A stretch of DNA of 64,000 bases from Mayamaea pseudoterrestris (lineage: Eukaryota > Bacillariophyta > Bacillariophyceae > Sellaphorales > Sellaphoraceae). A model generated the notes under the pieces. The model searched no databases. It had not been told where the DNA came from and worked only from the letters and a program-made list of their open reading frames with translations. How positions within the stretch are numbered: position 1 is the first letter of the stretch; every line of letters starts with the position of its first letter. Below are positions 1-9,882 of this stretch, piece after piece. The DNA is taken from assembly GCA_027923505.1 (NCBI GenBank), contig BROI01000012.1:558001-622000 (forward strand), read 5' to 3'. Both the position numbers and the translations under genes were made by a program.

Positions 1-1471
1 TGCTCTTGGCGTATTCCTGGGTAGTGAATTGTTTCGAAGTATAAATTGTTTGAGGCATTTTGTGACCAGGAATCTCGGGATGCGGCAGCGATGACATTGA
101 AGACGACTTTGCTATTGATTCCGGCAATTGTCCATGCGGCTGCTGCTGCAGTACTTTGATGCGGCAAAGCCTTCCAGCTCCATAGGATGCGAAACAGGCG
201 CACAGAGTCGTAGCAAAGGCAAGACGCTTGGAAAGACGGCGATTGCGACTTGGAATGACAGGAGAGCTCGTCTTCGCAATGCTACATTCAGCCGGCTTGC
301 CATTGTTGCGAGTCGTCATGCTTTTGCAGGAAGGAATCTTCGGCGTCGGCTCTCGCTTTCGATGAAATGAACGAGATATTTGCAGTTGTTATGTACTTGA
401 ACTACCCGCAGATCCCACGCTTGCGTAACGTTTGAATGATTTGTGAAGACTATGATACAAACGGATGAGCGAATGCGCGACCTGCAATCTTGTATGGCGA
501 TGTTGCTTCGGATCCTCTCGATATGTCAGCACGCGAAGAGGAGCGCGTAATGGAGGCTTCCCATGGTGCTGCGCGCGACCAAGCGATCTGGTTGGCTCGT
601 TTCGAGCACCAGCCGACGCGCAATGTGTCGCACTGGCGAATGTAAGTACCGGTACGAGATCATGACCCCTGGCATTTTCGATGTTTCGAAAGAGCCGCTC
701 ACTTCAATCGAACTCGACTTGCGATGAATACGATACAACAATGCGTTACTTCCGACTCTTGAATTATTCTAACCTCCACGCGCTCGAGCAAAGGATTTCG
801 GGACCATAAAACCGCTTCATACCTGCAAGCTACCGGCACCGTAGAAGGTAGAAGCTTGTCACTTGTCACACGCCACTCGTCACGCAGTATGCATTCGAAA
901 TCCGACATAATGAATGCGATCACTAGCGCCAAATCGAACAAAAAGCAAGATTTGAAGCAAGGAATCACAGGTGGCTGTCGACTGGTGTCGCGCAATTCTC
1001 ACTTCGACTTGATGGGCCGACACGAGGCGCTGCTGCTGCTGCTGCTTGCTTTTTGAGGTCGATGCTTGATTGCTTTATAAAAGCTGGTGCATCATTACGA
1101 CATTATAATAATTGTCGAAACGGCCGCCGATAAAAATTTTCTTGCGTGCACCACTTCATCATTACCATACCAATCCACGATTAAATGCCCATTGCGCATT
1201 GCGCATGCACTATGCACTGCTAAACCGACTACGAAGCTACCGGTAGCTGACCAATCAAGCACAAACGAAGACTTTAATTTTGTGCTACATATCCAATATC
1301 CGCCCAACAAAGTTCTTGGTTCATAACTGCGACAGACCTTTCACTTCCGCGTTACATCCGACGTTCCGCCAACGAGCCGTTGAAGGCGCGAGACCATCAT
1401 TGTCACGATCCGTACGAAACATTTTAAGTACTTGTTCCATTCGTATCGTTATAACACCAGTTTTCGCTAGC
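1..1471. other. Left-edge region without a confident gene
   Basis: No family is recognisable. A short plus-strand frame from 91 to 159 would encode a signal-peptide-like start (MTLKTTLLLIPAIVHAAAAA) but stops at once. Between about 480 and 735 two neighbouring frames look protein-like: one contains SAREEERVMEASHG and ends at a TAA that overlaps a GTAAGT, and the other continues with YRYEIMTPGIFDV and ends near 736. This could be the 3' part of a small or decayed gene. A TATA-like TTTATAAAA lies near 1074. These are observations only; I would not annotate a gene here. Confidence 0.3.
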
Positions 1472-2014
1472 ATGAACCATCAGGCAGCGAGCGAACGCGA
1501 TGTTGCGAGTCAGTCAACGGATGCCGCCATTAGAATGTTAGAAATGCAAGAAACAATCCAAGCACTGCAACGTGACAAGGAAAAGTCGGCCAAATTGATT
1601 GCCGCGCTGATGCGCACGGAGGAAACCAAGGACGCTCAAGTGGAGCAGCTAACAACATGGTGCCGTCAGTTGTCGACTGCAAATCAAGCTCTCCTTCAGG
1701 ACAAGGCAAACATGCTTCACCAAGCCAAACAAGCAACGGAATGGTGCCAGCAATTGTTAGAAACGAATCAGCGACTGCAGCAGGAGCATGCGCAATCAAC
1801 GGAACAGTATAGTCGACGCTTGACTGCGACCACTAGTAGCGTGACGCAGCAACGAGACATTTATGAATTGATGCGACAAAAGTCAATTTTGGTAGAGTTT
1901 GCAAGTGGACAGGCCAAGCAACTGGAACAAATAGGACAAGCTAATGCACAGCTCTTGATTTTGAACCAGGAATTGGAGCACAAAATCCGCGCCATGGAGA
2001 ATGATGCCCCGTAG
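1472..2014 (+). CDS. Coiled-coil protein of unknown function
   Basis: The frame encodes 180 residues from the ATG at 1472. The open frame extends further 5' to 1280, but that part is compositionally unlike the rest and I treat it as leader. From about residue 20 to the end the protein is almost entirely Gln/Glu/Leu-rich heptad-like helix (for example ALQRDKEKSAKLIAALMRTE and LEQIGQANAQLLILNQELEH). It holds two related blocks around WCRQLSTANQALLQ and WCQQLLETNQRLQQ, which suggests an internal duplication of roughly 35 residues. There is no signal peptide, membrane segment or catalytic motif. A long coiled coil of this kind usually mediates oligomerisation or scaffolding, but the sequence does not say of what. 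The protein family is not recognised. Confidence 0.6.
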   Translation: MNHQAASERDVASQSTDAAIRMLEMQETIQALQRDKEKSAKLIAALMRTEETKDAQVEQLTTWCRQLSTANQALLQDKANMLHQAKQATEWCQQLLETNQRLQQEHAQSTEQYSRRLTATTSSVTQQRDIYELMRQKSILVEFASGQAKQLEQIGQANAQLLILNQELEHKIRAMENDAP

Positions 2015-2211
2015 AGTGAATGCTATGCAAGAGAGGATAACGATATGAGATTTAATGTATAATCTGTTATACACATAGTCATACATTCGCTTTATGCATT
2101 AGCGCACGTCATGGACATGTTTGCTTCTCAGTGAACGTCCACAACATGATGTCTTGGTTGTCAGCCTCAAAACCAACAGCCACTGTATAGCCAAGATATA
2201 CGATGCCGCCC

Positions 2212-2793
2212 TCAAAAGCGCCGGAAGATCATATGCATGGAAACTATCGGTGTTGCTGGAAAATCGTTACCCATGTTGTTGCTCCAAACAGTCAACACAC
2301 CATCTCGATACTCCACCCACATTCTACCTGGCGTTCCGTCATCGAGTGTCCGAATGAGGTCACCAAAGATTTGCTCCAGCTGTGTTAGCGTCCCGTCGGC
2401 CGATACTGTTTGAATATGCACATTGTCCTCGCCAACATCATCAACATCATTCACATCTACGGGATATTTTGAATCGGGACCATTATCATAGGTATCCCAC
2501 TCTATCACGCGCGAATTAGTAATAGCGTTTAGACCGTATGCGCCAAAAAGTCCTCCACCGCCACCCGTAGCAGCAGCGCCGCGTGGGTCTTGATGCATGA
2601 CAAACGCCATACCATCCGCGCTTTCAAACTCTTCGCCGTAGATGCGATAGCCGATTGACATGCAAAATGCCATGTCCTCGTTATTTTTCTGAAAATTATA
2701 AGGGACGAGGACGAAAGCGCCCACGGAAGCCGACCCTCTCACATCGGCCGTCATTCGCAAATAGCCTAGACTGTCGGGATCGCCGGGTTCTCA
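2212..2793 (-). CDS. L-type (legume/bacterial-like) lectin domain, C-terminal part of a broken secreted-protein locus
   Basis: The frame reads through an L-type lectin fold: GDPDSLGYLRMTADVRGSAS near its start, then DGMAFVMHQDPRG, a glycine-rich turn, GAYGLNAITNSRVIEWDTYD, and WVEYRDGVLTVW near the end. The block DGMAFV...H.D..G followed by (V/I)EWDTYDN is the carbohydrate and metal-binding core of legume and bacterial lectin-like domains, where the Asp and Asn bind calcium. The frame is closed at its 5' side by a stop near 2796, while the next upstream frame already carries lectin-like sequence (FDNNKAKAKYIHENPAI), so the domain is split over two frames. It is continuous in sense with the Ser/Pro/Thr-rich stretch upstream. 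The likely original product is a secreted or wall-associated sugar-binding protein. Whether the gene still works is doubtful. Confidence 0.6.
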
Positions 2794-5700
2794 TGAATAT
2801 ATTTTGCTTTCGCCTTGTTATTGTCAAATCCAAACTCACAATCGAACCCATCGGGGAAACAATGGTGACTCCAGTTGGTCTCGGTGTGATAGTTGGAAAG
2901 AGGTTATTGGAAGACGCAATGGCTGTTGCGCCAGCCGAGGGAGACACTGTCGGTATAATTGTATTGCTTAATGAAATTGGCGTCAAGAACAGGAGACGGA
3001 ACGAAAAAGGGGCTTGGGCTCGATGTTGATAAAGAGCCGGCTGGTGCAGAAGAGACCAGTGGGGACACTGAGACAGTAGACGCGGGCAACCCAAGTAGGG
3101 GAGCTGTTGAGCCATATGATGGCGAGGCACGACTCGGAGCACCATTGTCGGAATAAGGAGCAATGAGGGAGTACTAGTCAAAGAAGAAGGTGCGCTGATT
3201 GTTGGCTGAGGTGATATCGTTCGGGTCAATGGTCTACTACTTGGCCCAGGCGTTTTGATCAGAACACGAGTCGCTGAAGTTGGTACACGTATCGATGGCT
3301 GCGGCGATATTGTTGGACTGACTGTAAGTATGCTGGTCGGCGCCGAAGGAGGAAAGGCGAGCTTGTAGGTGGTGATGGAACAACTGGCACAGCTGCGCTC
3401 GTCGGAAGCTGCGTAATATTTGATGGCTGACCGGCCATTATGCTTGGTCTACCGGTAGTACTCGTTGGCAGCTCCGAGCGAGACATCAACGTTGGACTTT
3501 CTGACGTCGATGGCGCAGTCAACGCGGTGGGTGAGGTTGTTGCAACAGATGGTGATACTTGACTCGGCGATAACGAGCTTGCATTTGGTGTACCAATCGC
3601 CGGTGAACTGGAAGTACTTCGGGTAAATGTTGAAAGTGAAGGAGCGGCGGGACTTGGCATTAGTGGGATGGCGTTTGGCGCTTCCATTGACGATGTAATG
3701 GATGGATGCTGCGTCACATTTGGGGTCGTAGAAGCATTAGAATTGGGCGGCGAAGAGCTGGCATCTGGTGCTCCACCCTCGGGTGCGAAGGAAGCTAAAG
3801 GCGGCAATGATATAGCCATAAGCGTTGGCGCGCTAGTTACTATTACGCTGGGTACATTAACAGTTGGCAATGGCAATATTGTTGGGCCTATAACGGTAGC
3901 GCGGCTTGTCATTGATGGTATCTTAGATAGCTGAGCCGCAGTCGTCAGCGCTACAGTCATCGATAAAGTCGGATTGAGAGTTGGTAAAAGGTGTCATAGA
4001 GCTGGTGACAGAGGAGATGCTCGGAGCGAATGAAACAATGGGCAGTTGAACCTCGGTCGTCGGCGCCTCAGTTGAAGTTTAAGTTGTAGTCGGCCGAGAA
4101 AATGTCGTGGGCGTTGTGGCGGGAGGAGCTTGGGACAGATGTCTACGTCGGCAGCTGAGCAACAAACTCCGGCGCCCTAGTTGTTGTCAGACTCGGACTT
4201 CTTGTTGGCAGAAGCAAATTGGCTGGATTTGAGATAGTTGGCTGCTGAGAAGTTGGACTTAATGTCGGCAGCGGCAAATATGTAGGGATATTTTCCAAAG
4301 GGCTGCTCGGCAGTGATGCCACCGTCGGTGATTGAGTCACGATGGATGGTCGCGGGTTAGTAGTTGGACTAGAACTTTCGGTTGCAGCTGGGGGTGAAGG
4401 AACCAAGATACCGGACGGGTTGCTCAAGGTTGACGGCGCCAACGCAAGTGTGGGCACTTGCATTGCAAGGTTCGGTGGTGATGTACCAAGACTCGGTGCA
4501 ACAATGCCTGGTGCGGCGGATGGGATTGAGCTACAACCGGCGCCAAAGATCCAAGCGCCAATGATGGACCAGTGGTGGTTGCAAACGGCACACTGCTTGG
4601 TGTTGGCGGTATTACTGTTGGTTCCGCGAGTGACGGATTACTCGGCACCAGCGTGATTGTAGGGAGCTGGGTTCTGCTTGATGGCGAAAAAATTACTAAA
4701 TTTGGAGTTGCTGTTGATGACGGCGCAACAGACTGGCCACCCGCGGAGGGCAATTCGAAAGCGGGTGGCAAAACTGTTGGCTCCATTGCTGACAAAGTGC
4801 TCACTGCTGGCGACGCATTTGTAGAAAGCGCACTTGGACCGGGCGATGTAGTTGGAAATGGAGCTACTCCAGATGGTTCCGAATTGATGGCAGGACTCAG
4901 ACTCCTCGAAATGGTCGGCAACGGAGTCTCAGCAGAGGGCGACACAAAAATCGCTGGCTGTGATGTGCTGTTAGGAGTCGCATTCGAGGCTGGTGCCACT
5001 GATAGACTTTTCGCTATCGGTTGACGTTCACCCGAAGGTCCATGCGATGGCAGATGGAACGCGCAGGACACTTGGCCTGGACGCCATACTCGGTACACTC
5101 GATATTGTCGGAAAGGTAGAATGACTGGAGCTGGGTTTGTCGTTAAAGCAGCTGGAATCCCAGAGTTTATACCATTAAAGGAAGGCTGATTCGAAAGTGA
5201 CGGTCGACTCGACAACGAGGGCTGAATTGTCGCCACAGGAGGCAATGTTGCGGGACTTGGCGACGCGGGATTTCTGATGGGAGAGGCAAGTACTGGCGCA
5301 AGCGTTGTCTTTATCGCGGGAGACTTTGTTACCAAACCGGCAGAAGGAATGATGGTTATGGTAGGCAACGTTCTTGACGGTTGCAGCAAGACAGGTCACG
5401 TCGTTGACAATTCACTCGGACAAATCAGCCTCGTGGGCAATATCGTTTGACTTAAAGGCATAGTTGGTTGTCTAATTGCAGCTGGTGGTCTCGAAATTAT
5501 ATTCAATGAGGATTGGTTGTGGTAAATGGTGTTCTGGATGGAACTCGAGGCATAGACGGCTCCGTCAAAGCGGTGGGAACACTCGATATTGATGGCAGCA
5601 GACTTTGCAATGGACCTGGAGAAGCTGTAACAGTTTCAAGCGTAGGCGATTCCTTACTAGTGTTAGACGGCGCCATACCTGTGGACGGAAGTAATGAAAC

Positions 5701-6143
5701 AGTCGGACTCTGAGTCACCGACTTCGGCCGACATGGTCGATCGAAAATGTTCATGCTCTTCTTCGAGGCACCCGCTTTGCTCTTTTTAGATGCAGCAGAG
5801 ACAACTGACGTGCTTCCTTTAGATTGTTTTGATGCTTTAGAATCCCGCTTACTGCCATGCTTTGCAACGATACTCGTCTTGCTCAATTTGCCTTTTTTTT
5901 GAATAATAGCTAAAGTCGCTTTCCTTTCCTTGCCTATTTTACCATGATTGCTGTCAAGTACCGATTTGCTGCGTTTGCCATAATCAGCTGGGCAAATACC
6001 TTGCTTCCATGTTTCGCATCCAGCATCGACTTGCTCCCTTTGCCGGGTGCAAGGTCGAGGGCCGCCGCCTTGCTTCCTTTACTCTGCTTTGCGGCATCAA
6101 GCGACAATTTACTTTCAATACCACCCTTCATTGCAGCATTCAC
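2696..6143 (-). pseudogene. Frame-broken Ser/Pro/Thr-rich extracellular protein with Ser-Lys-Gly-rich head and C-terminal lectin
   Basis: On the minus strand a single composition runs for 3.4 kb but changes frame several times: segments 6143-5934, 5886-5503, 5389-4424, 4463-4143, 3960-3259 and 3229-2696. The first two carry basic Ser/Lys/Gly motifs (KQSKGSKAAAL, KASKQSKGSTS, SKKSKAGASKKS). The rest is a mucin-like chain of short PS, PT and TP units (SPTVSLLPSTG, TLSPTSQQPTIS, PTALTAPSTSESPTL), and the lectin domain follows. Head, P/S/T stalk and lectin in that order make one plausible cell-surface protein of about 1,200-1,300 residues. Diatoms have many secreted proteins with SKGSK heads and PSxxPT stalks. 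At least five frame changes without clear splice sites point to decay, or to a repeat-rich gene with sequencing indels. The call of pseudogene is inference. Confidence 0.55.
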
Positions 6144-6983
6144 GTTAAAGCAGTCTAGTCGACGGCGTCGTCCTTGGGTACCCTCTCAATCGAATAATGT
6201 CCGAGTCGTTGCTTGCTGCGTCGTTGTTTGGTCGCTTCGTTTCGTCGCTGACGCAGCGGCTAAGTGTGTTCCGATAGTATCATCGCTCCGATTGTCTTGT
6301 TTGTTTTTGTCATTCACTATTATTGCTGCGTGATATGCTTCATCCTTGGCTCTGTCCTTGTTAGTAGCAAGTCGACGTTATGCCAATGCCGCCAATTTTT
6401 GTCATCCATTATCTGCGAGTGCACTCAATGCAGCAGACTCAGCGAGCGAGCGACCACAATCAATTGACAAAACCTCCTCATAAATCATAAGCCAAAAACA
6501 AGTTTCTCCTCTATGGTATTGGCGTAGTCGTTGCTATATTTAACGCCCCTCTCTTGCTTGGCGCTGCGGAAGGAACAGCTTCAATAGTGTTTGGTAATTT
6601 AAGCAACACACAGCATACGAGCCGTTTCAAAATGACGTAACAGTCGTGCTCCTTACTTGCTGCCAAGCACTCATTGATAGCTGTTTTGCAAAGCCTTTTG
6701 GACTTGTATAAGTTTCGTGGCACTTCAGTAGCATGAGCGTTGCGCCGACGCGCCGCCTTTTTTCGTAGGTGCGCGATGGAACTCATCGGCGCTCTGTTTG
6801 ATTCACCTTGGCGCACCTGACAATGAAGAACGCATGTTTAATTGATGGAAGGTAGGTGATCGATCGTTCTAATCTTATTGTAATTGCTCCATTAAGTTAC
6901 CGCTCGCTCAAGCAGTACGCTTGGCTTGCGGTTGTTTGTGTCCTCGGGGGCTTGGCGTTTGTCGTTCAAAGTTATTGTCACCA
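6144..6983. other. Intergenic region, no gene recognised
   Basis: Contains only short open frames on both strands (for example a basic 101-codon frame on the minus strand at 6511-6816) with no family resemblance. Nothing else stands out apart from its right border with the tandem repeat that starts near 6984. Confidence 0.4.
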
Positions 6984-7370
6984 CTCTTTGAGCCACAGTC
7001 AGCTCACGTACGTTGAAAATCACAGTTATATTGGCACTACTGTTTCAGCCATAGTCAACTTGCGTTGAGAATCAAAGTTTTTGGCATTACTTTTTGAGCC
7101 ACAGTCAGCTCACGTACGTTGAAAATCACAGTTATTGGCACTACTGTTTCAGCCATAGTCAACGTGCGTTGAGAATCACAGTTTTTGGCAATACTCTTTG
7201 AGCCACTGTCGACTCACATACGTTGAAAATCACAGTTATTGGCACTACTGTTTCAGCCATAGTCAACATGCGTTGAGAATCAAAGTTTTTGGCACTACTC
7301 TTTGAACCACAGTCAACGTGCGTTAGTTATTGGCACTACTCTTTGAGCCTCAGTCAACGTACGTTGATGT
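6984..7370. repeat. Tandem repeat, period about 104 bp, made of two related half-units
   Basis: Three full units begin near 6984, 7088 and 7192, followed by two shortened units near 7296 and 7337. Each unit has two related halves: one with TTTGAGCCACAGTCAGCTCA and CGTACGTTGAAAATCACAG, the other with TTTCAGCCATAGTCAACGTG and CGTTGAGAATCA. Every half contains a GTCAACGT/ACGTTGA-like core. In the last unit this becomes the perfect 14-bp palindrome TCAACGTACGTTGA at 7353-7366. The array ends about 70 bp before the start codon at 7443, so it lies in the likely promoter or 5' leader of that gene. It is noncoding. Confidence 0.85.
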
Positions 7371-7442
7371 TATTGGTAAACAGTCGTCGTACCGTTACTG
7401 CATTTCTCACCGCATGGCGTTGCTGCCCTCAACATTTTCACC

Positions 7443-8234
7443 ATGGTTTCTCGTCGGCCCACCCGTGCGTCTCGATCCTCGCGGGCTGCCCGACCATCCC
7501 GAAGCAGTACATCAAGTATTAAGGATGAAAGCGTTGGCCCTTTTGGATTATCTGGAAGCAACAGTGGTGTCATTCGCAAGACTGACCTACCGGCATCAAA
7601 ATGGTTATGCGTCCAAAGACCACCGGCACCAGGAGTCGGGTTCAAGGTCGAAACTTGGGTCCGAGAAGATCAATTGACGCATGATGAGCGAGTCAAGTAC
7701 TTGCCCGAAAGTATTGCAACTTCCGAAGATGTGAAACTTGTCGCTGTCGCGGATGGAAATGCTGCCATGCAGCAGCAGCAGGAAGGATCGAACAGCGACG
7801 GACTGTCAGCCCTTCACATTGCGGCTGCCATTGCATGCGCGCAACCAGACGAACAGGAAATTGCTGCGGCAGTTGCAGCTAGTAGTCAGCCGGAAATGAC
7901 TCATAATACAAGTAACGCCGCAGCTGGTACAAGTCACGCTGCTGCTCCTGCAGAAATGACTGGTCCACCGCCAACCGAAAAGCACATTTCTAATCCACTG
8001 AACTCAACAACGCTTGAGCCTCCCGCCAAGCGTGCACGCATTGATGAAGCAATGAGTTATGATGAAGTTGTAGCCGGTTCAATGGACGTCGAACCTACAA
8101 CTGCCCCGCCGCAGTCGGCGCAAGTCGCCTCGGATGATTATATACACATGACTGGTTCGACGGACAGTCGAAAGGACGAGCCTACGAGTACATCACAATC
8201 AGTATTGCCATCAACTAGTGTAGAGTTACCATGA
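7443..8234 (+). CDS. Unknown protein with N-terminal Trp-rich block and Ala-rich, NLS-like tail
   Basis: The frame encodes 263 residues. The N-terminus is Arg/Ser-rich (MVSRRPTRASRSSRAARPSR). Residues about 43-95 form the only conserved-looking block (RKTDLPASKWLCVQRPPAPG, then VETWVRED and DERVKYL). The rest is low complexity: an alanine-rich helix (IAAAIACAQPDEQEIAAAVA), a Pro/Ala/Thr segment and a basic PPAKRARID patch that resembles a nuclear localisation signal. I see faint similarity of the KW...V......WV spacing to the BCL7 N-terminus but would not assign that family. The start follows the 104-bp repeat array closely. It is convergent with RPT4, with stop codons only about 50 bp apart. 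Function unknown; a nuclear location is inferred from composition. Confidence 0.6.
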   Translation: MVSRRPTRASRSSRAARPSRSSTSSIKDESVGPFGLSGSNSGVIRKTDLPASKWLCVQRPPAPGVGFKVETWVREDQLTHDERVKYLPESIATSEDVKLVAVADGNAAMQQQQEGSNSDGLSALHIAAAIACAQPDEQEIAAAVAASSQPEMTHNTSNAAAGTSHAAAPAEMTGPPPTEKHISNPLNSTTLEPPAKRARIDEAMSYDEVVAGSMDVEPTTAPPQSAQVASDDYIHMTGSTDSRKDEPTSTSQSVLPSTSVELP

Positions 8235-8281
8235 TTGGCTTTACAGTTAGAGTATTATTTCATCCTTGTTAATTAAGATAT

Positions 8282-9680
8282 TTACACCTTGCTGTAGTCC
8301 AATTTGCTTTCCAGCTTCTTGCTATCCAAAATCTTGCGAGCAGCCTTCATAAAGTCTTCCTCCAATACATAGTCCCGATCCGCTCGAATGGCATACAATC
8401 CTGCTTCAGTGCAAATGTTGCGCATGTCGGCTCCGTTCAAACCGTCGGCCAACTTGACGACGCTTTCAAAATCCACATCGCCTCGCTTGGTGATTCCTTG
8501 CGCGTGAATCTTGAGAATCTCCAATCGCTGCGTTTCATTTGGTTCTGGAATTTCAATCTTGCGATCCAATCTACCGGGGCGCAACAAGGCTGGATCCAAA
8601 ATGTCGGGACGATTCGTCGCCATGACCATTTTGACTTGGCCTTGATCCGAAAAGCCATCCATTTGATTCAAAAGCTCCATGAGTGTGCGCTGAATCTCGC
8701 GATCCGCCGACGTTCCTTCACTGAAGCGGCTTCCACCAATCGCGTCAATTTCTGCAAGCAAGCATGAGTGTAATTGGCCGTTAGCAAGAGAGTTTAACTA
8801 CGACATTGGATAATCAAGCAGATTTAAAGTGTATAAGGACGTACCATCCATGAAAATGACGCAAGGCTCATGGTCACGAGCAAAGCCAAACATTTCCCGA
8901 ATAATGCGCGCCGACTCTCCAATGTATTTGTCAACAATGGCTGACGCAACCACTTTGAGAAAGGTGGCGTTAATGTTGCAGGCAAGTGCACGAGCCAGCA
9001 GTGTCTTGCCAGTTCCAGGCGGACCTAGTTTTAAGAAGAAATTGGAGTGAAAACAGTGTCAACTGACGACATCATGTTCTACCATAGTAGTACCAGCAAG
9101 ACGTACCATACAGCAAGACTCCCTTGGGCGCCTTGATTCCAACTCGAATAAACAATTCCGGATTGGTCAGTGGCAACTCGATGACTTCTCGCAACTCCCG
9201 AATCTGTTCCGAGAGTCCTCCAATATCCGCAAAGCTCACGCCTCCACCTTCTTCTTCACCTGCCTGCATGTGGAAGACGGTTGGATCAACTTCACGCGGG
9301 AGAATGCGCATAATGGTAAGCGTGGTCATGTCGAGAGCGACTCGCGTGCCCGGCTTGAGTCTGCTGCGGTTCAAGCGCTGCCGACATCCAACAACGTATC
9401 GAGGTCCACTGCTCGCCTTGACAATGAACCGATCGTCGTCATTCGCAGTATCGTCAATCCGCTTCAAAACATCTCCAATAATTTGTCCAACTGATTGAAG
9501 AGCTTGCAAGTCGTCCTCCGTCTTTTGGTAGCGCTGGACCAAGCCTCGAACATCCTCGCGGAGGCGCTTCAATCGAGCCTCGACTTCGCGGTGCTCGCGA
9601 ATCTTGGCGCGATATTCCACCAAGACTTGCTCGCGCTCGGAACTGCTGGCGGCTGCATTGGCAGTATCAAATGATGACAT
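8282..9680 (-). CDS. RPT4: 26S proteasome regulatory AAA-ATPase subunit RPT4 (PSMC6/S10b)
   Basis: Three exons: 9680-9107, 9024-8845 and 8751-8282, joined by two GT-AG introns of 82 and 93 bp, giving 407 residues. The order is coiled coil with [19 protein letters not shown] domain with [16 protein letters not shown] and [16 protein letters not shown], the [10 protein letters not shown] linker, [20 protein letters not shown], Walker A GPPGTGKT, Walker B VIFMDEIDAIGG, the Arg-finger region [19 protein letters not shown], and a C-terminal helix ending LDYSKV. These strings match RPT4 rather than the other RPT paralogues. As part of the base ring it unfolds ubiquitinated substrates and feeds them to the 20S core. 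Intron 1 splits the first glycine codon of Walker A and intron 2 splits the catalytic Glu codon of Walker B. It is divergent from INO1 across 202 bp. Confidence 0.96.
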
Positions 9681-9882
9681 TGAATAATTGCTGTTGTGAT
9701 CAAGTAAGAATAACTATGGATTGACGGCCATGGTCGAAATGAGGATCCTGTGGCATCGTCGAGGATCGATGTGCATGACGTCATGCGTGTCTCACAGTCA
9801 ATCGTTCACTCAACCTGAACCGTAACTTTGTTGTTGCGCCAAGCAAGCGCATGCGCGCGTCATTTTTGTGTTGGTCGCGACC
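9681..9882. promoter_or_regulatory. Divergent promoter of RPT4 and INO1 with CRE-like palindrome
   Basis: Only 202 bp separate the two start codons. The interval holds the 12-bp perfect palindrome CATGACGTCATG at 9774-9785, which contains the bZIP/CREB core TGACGTCA almost midway between the genes. TGACGT-type elements bound by bZIP factors mediate CO2/cAMP responses in diatom promoters (established for the beta-carbonic anhydrase gene of Phaeodactylum). A role here is inference from position and perfect symmetry. Confidence 0.5.

Noticed and set aside
6511-6816. Basic 101-codon frame on the minus strand
   Set aside because: No homology pattern, no context and typical of chance frames in this G+C range.
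7443-8234. BCL7-family assignment
   Set aside because: Only a loose tryptophan spacing matches; the rest of the N-terminal block does not follow the BCL7 pattern closely enough to name it.
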